DNA of 64,000 nucleotides, from assembly GCF_000259075.1 (NCBI RefSeq), contig NZ_AJKI01000031.1, positions 271,586 through 335,585 of the forward strand, given 5' to 3'. The position numbers were made by a program, and so were the translations under genes. Source of the DNA: Marinilabilia salmonicolor JCM 21150. Lineage in GTDB: Bacteria > Bacteroidota > Bacteroidia > Bacteroidales > Marinilabiliaceae. This document shows positions 53,985 through 61,886 of the stretch, piece after piece; position 1 is the first letter of the stretch, and the number at the start of each line of letters is the position of its first letter. The notes under the pieces are model-generated. The model made no database searches and was not told the origin of the DNA. It was given only the letters and a program-made list of their open reading frames with translations.

Positions 53985-56900
53985 TTAAAATTTCAGATTC
54001 AGACCAACAGTATAAACTGCAGGAATGGGATAAGTCTGACGGTCGATACCATCGGAGACTTCGGGGTTGAACCCGTTGTAGTCAAATACAGTCACAGGTC
54101 GTTCGGCGGTCACATAGATCCGTGCCCCGGGAAGTTGTCCTCCCAACCAGTTTTCTGTATCGAGAGTATATCCCAACTGCACATTCTGGATTCGGAAGAA
54201 CGAACCATCTTCCACAAAGTAATCGCTCATTTTTTGGTTGTATCCTTTTCTCAGCCCTGCTGATGAAGGATATTTATTGGAAGTTCCTTCACCGTGCCAT
54301 CTGTTAATGGCAAGATCTGCATCCAAATTTCCGTCGTTGGTCCAGATAATCTCTCCCCGTTTACGATTCAGAATTTTATTTCCTGTTTGTCCGGTGAGAC
54401 TTAAAGAAAAATCAAAATTCCGGTAGTTGACGCCCAGATTGGCTCCATACATAAATGAAGGGAAATAGGATCCCAGCACAACCCGGTCTTTGTCGTCAAT
54501 TACATTATCGCCATTCTGATCTTTGTAGATAAAATCGCCGGGTTCTATACCGCTATCATTGATAAATTGCTCGGTAAGACCGCTGTTGGCGATTTGCTCT
54601 TCATTCTGAAAGACACCTGTCACCTCATGACCAAAGAATGCCAACAATGGCTCTCCCACGATGGAACGCTGACGGAACTCTGCCGAACCACCATCTATAT
54701 AGGGCTGCCCGTAAAGGTCGCGAACTTCATTTTCCAAGGTAGAGATGTTAGCACCTACAGAATAGCTCAAATCATCTGAGATAGAATTACTATAATTAAG
54801 AGCCAACTCAAATCCGGAGTTTCGAATGACACCCACGTTACGAAGAACACGTTGCCCAACAGAAGGAATATTCACATAAATGGCAGCATTCTTGGTATCT
54901 CTGATGTAATAATCAGCTTCCAGCGAGAGATTACTATCCAGAAATCTGGAAGTCAATCCGATATTGGTCTCCTCGGTCAATTCCCATTCCAGCTCACCAT
55001 AGGTACTACTGGCAATGATTCCGGCCACAAGGTTATCGTCAATGGCGGTATTAATTACTGTCGTTGTTCGGGCTCCGTCGCTGGCCTGAATCTTGTCATT
55101 TCCAAGTTCTCCCCAGCTTCCACGAATTTTCAGATAGTCAATAAATGAAACATCATCCATAAATGATTCTTCCGAGACCACCCAGCCTGCGCCAATTGTA
55201 GGGAAATATCCCCAGGTTTCCTGATACTTGGAACTTCCGTCAGCCCGCATTGTTCCATAAAGCAGGTACCTGTTATTGTAATTATACGAAATTCTTCCAA
55301 AATAAGACATTCCGTATTGACGAAGGCCATTGTCATTCACAGAATTTTCAGGAGTTGTTTTCGACTGATTGAGATACCATGCCTGCTCCTGGTTCACCGG
55401 AAAATCCAGTCCGGTAGCCCAGAGATCCTGATAAGCTTCGTCACGATATGAGGTACCAGCCATCACTGTCAAATCATGCGGACCAAAATCCTGTTGGAAA
55501 GTCAGCACATTATCCCAACTCTGGTTGGACCAATTGGCGGCCGTTTTTGCAACAGAAGAATTTTTTCGTTGCGCGCCTTCTGTCAAATAATAAGGCAATC
55601 TGACTTCACGTCTCTCGGAAGATGTAAAATCGTGATTGTAAGTAGTTTTTAAACTCAGTACATCAGGAATAATGTCCAGTTCAGCATAAAAACTGGCCAT
55701 TGTTTTCCTTTGTTTGTCACGATTATCCGAATAGGTCATGGCTGTAAAAGGGTTTTTTCCTCCCCGATAACCAAGAGTCTGAGCACTGGCAAACTTATCA
55801 GGCCAGGCAACTTCATTCTGTTCATCATATACCGGCATTACAGGCACCGCGTAATAAGCCTCAAACCAGGCAGCCCCATCCTGCATGTATTTAGTCGAGT
55901 TACTGAAAATAACATTGGCACCGACAGTCAAACGATCGGTAGCTCTATAGTCAATTTTTGAACGCAAATTAAAACGCTCATAATCGTTTTTCATATCCAG
56001 AATACCCTCCTGGGCAAAATAGTTGGCTCCCAGTGAATAGGTAGTATTTTCTCCACCGCCTGAAACGGCCACACTATGATTCTGAATGGCTCCCGGTCTC
56101 AAGATCTCATCGTACCAGTCGGTATTCACATCAGGAACATTCGGATTGATGCGGCTCCTTCCATAACGCTGCATTGCATTCTGGATGTATTGTGCATCAG
56201 TAGCAGAGCCGGATTCCATTGCCATGGTGGTGAATTGTTCGGCATTGGCCATCTTTAATATATCCTGAGCCACCTGAACCCCGTAATAACCATCATAAGT
56301 TATTTCGGCTTCTTTGTTGTAACTTCCCGATTTGGTCTCTATCAGGACAACACCATTGGCAGCACGAACACCATATATGGCAGCAGCAGAGGCATCTTTC
56401 AACACAGAAATAGAAGTAATATCTGAAGAGTTCAGGAAGTCGATGTTATCAAAAAACATCCCATCCACTACATACAAGGGAGACTCATTCCCCTGACCGG
56501 GATAGGACCCAATACCACGCACCCTGATGGTTGGCGCATCTCCCGGAGCACCACTGCTCACCACCTGCATACCGGCCACTTTTCCCTGCATGGCCTGCAT
56601 CGCTTGTCCGGTCGGAGTTTTTGCCAGGTCATCAGATTTAATAGTAGTTATAGAAGAGGTCAGGTCTTTTACCTTCATCTCTCCATATCCAACTACCACA
56701 ACCTCCTCCAGATCGACTGTGGACTCTGTCATCTGAACATTTATAACAGAGCGTCCTTCAACCGGTACAATTTGTGACTGCAATCCTACAAAACTAAAAG
56801 TAAGTGTTGCATCAGGCGGGACAGAGAGATTGTAATTTCCATCCATATCGGTAATGGTACCTGTGGTGGTTCCCTCAATTACGATTGAAGCCCCGGGAAT

Positions 56901-57008
56901 ACCAAGACCATCCGAGTCTGTCACTTTGCCACTGACGGATATTTCATCCTGTCCAAAGACAAATGCAGACACCATTAAGAAACAGATAAACAACAGAGTT
57001 TTTCTCAT
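53985..57008 (-). CDS. SusC/RagA-family TonB-dependent outer membrane transporter
   Basis: A 1007-residue oligosaccharide importer. It has a signal peptide (1-19, FVFGQ), a carboxypeptidase-D-like domain (about 23-95), and the SusC signature LEEVVVVGYGEMKVKDLTSS. The plug domain covers about 115-225 (GIGSYPGQGNESPLYVVDG), and a large 22-strand barrel ends YTVGLNLKF. It imports the glycan fragments captured by SusD. It is the first gene of the PUL operon, divergent from the propeller/LuxR regulator across a 377-base control region. Confidence 0.96.
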   Translation of the reverse strand: MRKTLLFICFLMVSAFVFGQDEISVSGKVTDSDGLGIPGASIVIEGTTTGTITDMDGNYNLSVPPDATLTFSFVGLQSQIVPVEGRSVINVQMTESTVDLEEVVVVGYGEMKVKDLTSSITTIKSDDLAKTPTGQAMQAMQGKVAGMQVVSSGAPGDAPTIRVRGIGSYPGQGNESPLYVVDGMFFDNIDFLNSSDITSISVLKDASAAAIYGVRAANGVVLIETKSGSYNKEAEITYDGYYGVQVAQDILKMANAEQFTTMAMESGSATDAQYIQNAMQRYGRSRINPNVPDVNTDWYDEILRPGAIQNHSVAVSGGGENTTYSLGANYFAQEGILDMKNDYERFNLRSKIDYRATDRLTVGANVIFSNSTKYMQDGAAWFEAYYAVPVMPVYDEQNEVAWPDKFASAQTLGYRGGKNPFTAMTYSDNRDKQRKTMASFYAELDIIPDVLSLKTTYNHDFTSSERREVRLPYYLTEGAQRKNSSVAKTAANWSNQSWDNVLTFQQDFGPHDLTVMAGTSYRDEAYQDLWATGLDFPVNQEQAWYLNQSKTTPENSVNDNGLRQYGMSYFGRISYNYNNRYLLYGTMRADGSSKYQETWGYFPTIGAGWVVSEESFMDDVSFIDYLKIRGSWGELGNDKIQASDGARTTTVINTAIDDNLVAGIIASSTYGELEWELTEETNIGLTSRFLDSNLSLEADYYIRDTKNAAIYVNIPSVGQRVLRNVGVIRNSGFELALNYSNSISDDLSYSVGANISTLENEVRDLYGQPYIDGGSAEFRQRSIVGEPLLAFFGHEVTGVFQNEEQIANSGLTEQFINDSGIEPGDFIYKDQNGDNVIDDKDRVVLGSYFPSFMYGANLGVNYRNFDFSLSLTGQTGNKILNRKRGEIIWTNDGNLDADLAINRWHGEGTSNKYPSSAGLRKGYNQKMSDYFVEDGSFFRIQNVQLGYTLDTENWLGGQLPGARIYVTAERPVTVFDYNGFNPEVSDGIDRQTYPIPAVYTVGLNLKF

Positions 57009-57385
57009 GACTATGATTTTTTTTGTTTTTGCTGATGTAAAATTACGGTCAACAATTCCCGAAGCAGTAATATTCTGCTACACCAACAACTCTCATTGTT
57101 AAAAAATGTGATTTCCCGTTTCACAATTACCTCATCAACAAAAAAAATCCTAACCTAAAAAACTATTATTCAGATTTTAACAAAAACACCAATCTTAAAA
57201 ACATTCCGGCTAAAGATTTCATTAGCCTCAAAAAAATGAGGTATATTTTAGGGTTTTAAGGCCAAAAAGGGTAATTTGTAAAGGAAAACACATGGACACG
57301 AAACACATTTTTGCATTTTATCAATTAAATTCGCCGACCATACGCACCCAAAAAACAGAATCCAGTTCCACTTAATAAAGAAGAA
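57009..57385. promoter_or_regulatory. Divergent control region between susC and the PUL regulator
   Basis: These 377 AT-rich bases separate the two divergent starts and must hold the susC promoter and probably the regulator's own. The best susC -7 candidate on the minus strand is TAATTTTA near 57040-57047, one base off consensus. I see no clear dyad operator, so binding sites cannot be placed. Confidence 0.4.
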
Positions 57386-60220
57386 ATGAGGAAATCCCTG
57401 CAATTGCTCGTCTTTTTTATCTCCTTCACAGGGGTTGCCACTGCCGGCAACTTTCTAAATCCGCATGTAATAAACTTTAACAAACAGCAATACGGCGGTT
57501 CCAACAAGAACTGGTCGATTGCCATGGATCAAAATGGCTTCACCTACATAGGAAACAGCATCGGCCTGATCGAATTTGACGGAGTATCGTGGCACCTGCA
57601 CCACTCCCCCAATGGTTTTGCAGTTCGCTGTATTGCAGTAGATAAAAACAACAGAATATATACCGGCGGATACCGGGAATTGGGCTACTGGGAACGTAAC
57701 AACCTGGGCAGATTGCAATACCATTCACTCACTTCTATGGTGGAGGATTATTTTCCTAAGAATGAAGAATTCTGGCATGTTTTCGTTATCGACAATAAAG
57801 TGTATTTTCAATCATTTTCGGGGATTTACATTTATGCCGACGGGAAATTCTCAGTCGTCCGCATAAACGGATTTATTACCAATGCTACCGTGGTTGACAA
57901 TGAATTGTTAATCGCACTGGTTTCCGATGGAATCTATAGAATTACTGAAGATAATTATAGTCCCGTGCTAAAAGGTGAATTCTTCACAGGCAAATCAATC
58001 ACATTTATTGAAAAACTTTCCAAAAGCAAATTTCTGCTGGGAACCGAAAGTAGCGGATTTTATATTTATAATTCAGAGACAGGCAGTTATAACATCTGGG
58101 CCGGCGAACTTCATCAAAGTTTCATTCGCAACAACATCAACAATGCACTTCGTACCAAAGACGGACACACCATAGTGGGAACCATTCTGGAAGGCATCAA
58201 AGTGTTGGACGAAGAGGGAACGCTCGTCCAGGACATCAACATTCAAACCGGTCTTCAAAGCAACACGGTCCATTTTATGAGGTGTGACGCAGAGGGGAAC
58301 ATCTGGGTGGCATCCGACAAGGGAGTGGATTTCATTTCCTTCTCTTCCAATAAATCCTATACCGTTTACCAGCATCCGGAACTGGGGGCGGTTTACTCTG
58401 CAGCCCTGCTGGATGGTATTTTGTATGCAGGTACAAATCAGGGAGTATTCCACCGCAAATGGGAAAAGCGCACTGAACCTTTTAAATTGGTTCCCGGTAC
58501 ACAGCGACAGGTATGGGATTGCGAAATAATCGACAACCAGTTGCTGGTGGGACATAATTCGGGCACCTTTCTGATTAAAGACCAGGAAGCTCAGATGATT
58601 TCAAATCATGCCGGCGGGTATTCTATCACCAAAATCCCTGACCATCTGAACCATCTGTTACAGAGCACCTACAATGATCTGGTAGTTTTCTCACGAAAAA
58701 ACAACCGATGGCAGGCAGATCATTTTGTAAAAGGTTTCAGCGACCTCATCCGGTTTGTTGAGTTTGATCACCGCAACAACCTGTGGGCCTCACACTTATA
58801 TCAGGGCATATATAAAATCAGACTCAATGAGGCACTTGACTCTGCCGTTCAGGTAACTCATTTTGGTAAGGAGTCCAAAATATGGAGACAAGGTGCAAGC
58901 ATCCGAACCTTCTCCGTTGAGAACAGGGTGGTTTTCACCAATGAAGATTCCATTTACACCTACGATGACCTCAAAGATGCCATTGTTCCCTACACCTTCC
59001 TGAATAATCACCTGGGAGAATATACTTCAGCTTTCTTTATTGCCTCCGGACCAGATCACCACTACTGGTTTATGAATTCGGCAGGAATTGCACTGTTCAG
59101 GATTCTTGGTACGGATGTGGAAAAAATAAAAGAGTTTCCAATTGGCCTGTTTCGTAACGAAATGATTCCCAAAGAAGAAAATCTCATTCCGTTGGATAAT
59201 AAAACAGGTCTGCTTTGTCTCGAAAACGGATTTGCACTGCTGGATGCAACCTCTCCTGAAAGTGGCAGCGAGATTGAAAACAAACAATTACATATCCGTA
59301 AAATTGAGATTCGGGGGCAGGAAGGAAATGCTGAAGCGGTATCCCCATTCAACTCCCGACTGGCAATTCCTTACAGTAAAAACAATATTGCACTGCGCTA
59401 CTCCTTTCCACTCTATTCATCAGAAAAAATCAGTTATCAATACAGGATTGAAGGACTGAATAACGAATGGTCAGAACCGGTGAAGTATCCTGAGTTTGTA
59501 ATCAACCGTATCCCTCCCGGCGATTACGCCATCAAGGTACGGGCAAAAAACAGCTGGGGGAATACTTCCCAAATTCATGAACTTTCGTTTACCGTAAATC
59601 CGCCATGGTACCAAAGCACACTGGCATTTATCGTTTATGCACTCCTCTTCGGCGGGTTAACCTTCATTGGCAAGTACATCACCATTAAGAGAGTGAAGAT
59701 GAACGAGAAACACAAAAATGAGGAAAAAGAGAGAGAATTGATACAACTGAGAAACGAGAAACTACAATCGGAACTCTCATTCAAAAGCAGAGAATTGGCC
59801 AACTCTACCATGGGAATCATCAAAAAGAATGAGTTCCTGATCTCCTTAAAAGAAAAGCTTAAACGTCACAAAGAGCAACTGGGAACTAGGTATCCGGACA
59901 AATACTACAATGAGCTGATCAAAAAAATTGACAGTAACATTACAGGCGATGACGATTGGAAAACGTTTGAATACAACTTCAACCTGGCCCATGAAACTTT
60001 TCTCCAGTCTCTGAAAACCGAATACCCCGATCTTACCCCCAGCGATCTGCGACTCTGCGCCTTTCTCCGAATTAATCTCACGTCGAAAGAGATTGCACCC
60101 TTGCTCGGGATTTCGGTACGCGGGGTGGAGAACCATCGCTACCGGGTGCGAAAGAAACTGGATCTTTCCCCCGACACCGATCTTACTGATTTTATTTTGA
60201 CTTTTCAGAACGGAAACTAG
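57386..60220 (+). CDS. Beta-propeller / Y_Y_Y / LuxR-HTH transmembrane regulator
   Basis: A 944-residue single-protein sensor and regulator. It has a signal peptide (1-20) and a large periplasmic two-component-type beta-propeller (about 30-640, with repeats such as GNIWVASDKGVDFI and NNLWASHLYQGIYKI). A Y_Y_Y domain (about 660-738, YQYRIEGLNNEWSE), one membrane helix (about 745-768) and a cytoplasmic coiled coil follow. A C-terminal LuxR/GerE-type HTH (about 880-940) carries TPSDLRLCAFLRINLTSKEI and VENHRYRVRKKL. There is no histidine kinase or receiver domain, unlike classical hybrid two-component systems. Its place next to susC suggests it senses an imported glucan fragment and controls this PUL. 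Confidence 0.9.
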   Translation: MRKSLQLLVFFISFTGVATAGNFLNPHVINFNKQQYGGSNKNWSIAMDQNGFTYIGNSIGLIEFDGVSWHLHHSPNGFAVRCIAVDKNNRIYTGGYRELGYWERNNLGRLQYHSLTSMVEDYFPKNEEFWHVFVIDNKVYFQSFSGIYIYADGKFSVVRINGFITNATVVDNELLIALVSDGIYRITEDNYSPVLKGEFFTGKSITFIEKLSKSKFLLGTESSGFYIYNSETGSYNIWAGELHQSFIRNNINNALRTKDGHTIVGTILEGIKVLDEEGTLVQDINIQTGLQSNTVHFMRCDAEGNIWVASDKGVDFISFSSNKSYTVYQHPELGAVYSAALLDGILYAGTNQGVFHRKWEKRTEPFKLVPGTQRQVWDCEIIDNQLLVGHNSGTFLIKDQEAQMISNHAGGYSITKIPDHLNHLLQSTYNDLVVFSRKNNRWQADHFVKGFSDLIRFVEFDHRNNLWASHLYQGIYKIRLNEALDSAVQVTHFGKESKIWRQGASIRTFSVENRVVFTNEDSIYTYDDLKDAIVPYTFLNNHLGEYTSAFFIASGPDHHYWFMNSAGIALFRILGTDVEKIKEFPIGLFRNEMIPKEENLIPLDNKTGLLCLENGFALLDATSPESGSEIENKQLHIRKIEIRGQEGNAEAVSPFNSRLAIPYSKNNIALRYSFPLYSSEKISYQYRIEGLNNEWSEPVKYPEFVINRIPPGDYAIKVRAKNSWGNTSQIHELSFTVNPPWYQSTLAFIVYALLFGGLTFIGKYITIKRVKMNEKHKNEEKERELIQLRNEKLQSELSFKSRELANSTMGIIKKNEFLISLKEKLKRHKEQLGTRYPDKYYNELIKKIDSNITGDDDWKTFEYNFNLAHETFLQSLKTEYPDLTPSDLRLCAFLRINLTSKEIAPLLGISVRGVENHRYRVRKKLDLSPDTDLTDFILTFQNGN

Positions 60221-60386
60221 TTTCTGTCCATAAAGTACCACTTGCGTCGTTACGCTTGCCGCCAAAATACTCATTTACGATTAGTAAACTCCGTTTTTGG
60301 CGGCTTTGCAAGCCTAGCAATTGGCACGTTCTGACCAGAAACAGTTCTAAAACAGAATTTACTTAGTTCATTGATAGACACTAATC
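60217..60386 (+). repeat. Interspersed hairpin repeat, family 1, copy C
   Basis: It begins at the regulator's stop (CTAGTTTCTGTCCATAAAGT) and ends near GACACTAATCAA. The arms GCCGCCAAAA (60258-60267) and TTTTGGCGGC (60295-60304) pair perfectly around the loop CATTTACGATTAGTAAACTCC. The right flank AGTTCATTGATAGACACTAAT resembles the right end of copy B. Confidence 0.7.
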
Positions 60387-60434
60387 AACAGCGCCTCAAA
60401 TCCATCAAATAGAGATTCCTAACAAAAAAGCACA

Positions 60435-60947
60435 TCAATTTTCCTCAACCCGGGATATATCCCCCTGATACCTGATTGCACTGCGATTGTGACTAATTAC
60501 ATTCAGGGAGGCATCTCCATTGTACGAGACTTGCAGCGACACCTGAAAATAATCACCATCTTTCACCTTAAAAGAATATGTAATAGTTTTCTTTTCTTCA
60601 TCGATTTCAGACTCTTGTTCATCCATCTTTCCTGAGAATTCAATGCCTCCACCTCCTCCGTAATCAACGCTGAAAGCCCTGCCAAAGAAGGGCAAATCTC
60701 CTACTACAATTGAGTCTTCTTTCACTTTAAGATAACCGTAATTGGTAGTCAGATCAATAGATGCTCCACCTGAAGGAAAAGCACGGTCAGCCTCAAAAAT
60801 AAAATTCCGGCTCTCTACCAGGTTTTTTGTTTCTTCAAACTGCTGTTGTCGATTTTCTGCTTTGGTCATTTTCTGCTGAGCTTCAACGGAAGTCAAAGCT
60901 CCGAAAATAAAAGCACCAGCCAGAAAAAATGTAACTAATCTTCTCAT
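60435..60947 (-). CDS. DUF4251-domain exported protein
   Basis: A 170-residue exported protein. I choose the ATG at 60947 (MRRLVTFFLAG...), where a signal peptide begins (ending TSVEAQ); the ORF is open for 32 more codons upstream. The mature part matches DUF4251: FEADRAFPSGGASIDLTTNYGYLKV, then VGDLPFFGRAFSVDYGGGGGIEFSG, and a C-terminal SLQVSYNGDASLNVISHNRSAIRYQG. The family is common in Bacteroidota and of unknown function. The DUF6992-like gene lies 65 bases upstream on the same strand. Confidence 0.87.
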   Translation of the reverse strand: MRRLVTFFLAGAFIFGALTSVEAQQKMTKAENRQQQFEETKNLVESRNFIFEADRAFPSGGASIDLTTNYGYLKVKEDSIVVGDLPFFGRAFSVDYGGGGGIEFSGKMDEQESEIDEEKKTITYSFKVKDGDYFQVSLQVSYNGDASLNVISHNRSAIRYQGDISRVEEN

Positions 60948-61012
60948 ATCTCTCCTGTTTTTTAAGTTTCTCACTCCAAAAACATCCAAAATACATGCCG
61001 GAATATCCTCAT

Positions 61013-61621
61013 TCAAAATCGATAACACCAGGAAACGCCCCAATAACTTTCTCCCATGGAAAAGGAGATTCCCTCCATAAAATCCATTCGGGATGAATGC
61101 AATACTCCATAAAGGATCAGGTCAAACACCAGCAAAAAACTGCCCTGAAGAATTAAAGAGTTTCCATAGCCTTTCAGTAAATCCTTACGTTTGTCTGAAT
61201 TGGATGAAAGATGCCTGAGCAAAAAGCCGGTGCCAATATAGGCCACATCCAACCCACTGTTGATCAACAGTATTTTTTCTATCTTCCGGGCTTCACCCAA
61301 AGCTTCTTCTACACCAAACATCAACGGATCCGTTCGCATATTGTTATATAGAGCAAATCCGGCAATGCCCAGGTTGACGGTATTCCAAAACAGATTCATC
61401 TGATGAAAATATTTCTTTTCACCATTGAAACGATTCCAACCATGAGCTCCTATGGCAATATTTGCAACAGCCCATGACCCCAGGACATACATCCCTGCAT
61501 TCTGAGTCTGAACATGCCTTGGATAAAACTCGTCAGAACTTACCTGAGCATCTGCATCCATTGCAAATATCATTATAAAGGCAAGCAAAAAAAGCCATCG
61601 CAAAGTGTAAAACCCCTTCAT
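61013..61621 (-). CDS. DUF6992-like membrane protein
   Basis: I take the ATG at 61621 (MKGFYTLRWLFLL), giving 202 residues. The TTG 11 codons upstream overlaps a -7 box and so cannot be used from that promoter. A signal peptide ends at about residue 26 (MDADAQ). Several hydrophobic segments follow (LGSWAVANIAIGAHG, LNSGLDVAYIGTGFLL, GSFLLVFDLILYGVL). I recall this as the DUF6992 family of Bacteroidota, but with limited certainty. It is probably co-transcribed with the DUF4251 gene. Confidence 0.72.
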   Translation of the reverse strand: MKGFYTLRWLFLLAFIMIFAMDADAQVSSDEFYPRHVQTQNAGMYVLGSWAVANIAIGAHGWNRFNGEKKYFHQMNLFWNTVNLGIAGFALYNNMRTDPLMFGVEEALGEARKIEKILLINSGLDVAYIGTGFLLRHLSSNSDKRKDLLKGYGNSLILQGSFLLVFDLILYGVLHSSRMDFMEGISFSMGESYWGVSWCYRF

Positions 61622-61651
61622 CTGTTCATAATTTACAACACATAAAATAAA

Positions 61652-61659
61652 CAAACCTA
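61652..61659 (-). promoter_or_regulatory. -7 box (TAGGTTTG) for the DUF6992-like gene
   Basis: On the minus strand TAGGTTTG matches the consensus and lies 30 bases upstream of the chosen ATG. It supports the shorter start. Confidence 0.45.
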
Positions 61660-61807
61660 TATCGAAGATAACACTCTAGTCCATTTATTAGTTCAACTGA
61701 TTACCTTATAAAAAAAGAGAGACAAAAACCCTCACAGCCTTCTTCTAACGAAAAGCCAATCACCCCCAAATATTTGTTTTTTTACCACTTTTTTTTCCAT
61801 CAGGGTA

Positions 61808-61838
61808 TTGACAACAGAATCCATTCACATTAAATTTG
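61808..61838 (+). promoter_or_regulatory. Promoter of the fasciclin-repeat gene
   Basis: TTG at 61808-61810 and TAAATTTG at 61831-61838 are 20 bases apart, a full match to the -33/-7 layout. The ATG at 61887 follows after 48 bases. Confidence 0.65.
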
Positions 61839-61886
61839 TTTTGTTTAAATTTTTAATCATTTTATTGAACAATCAAATAAAAGGTC

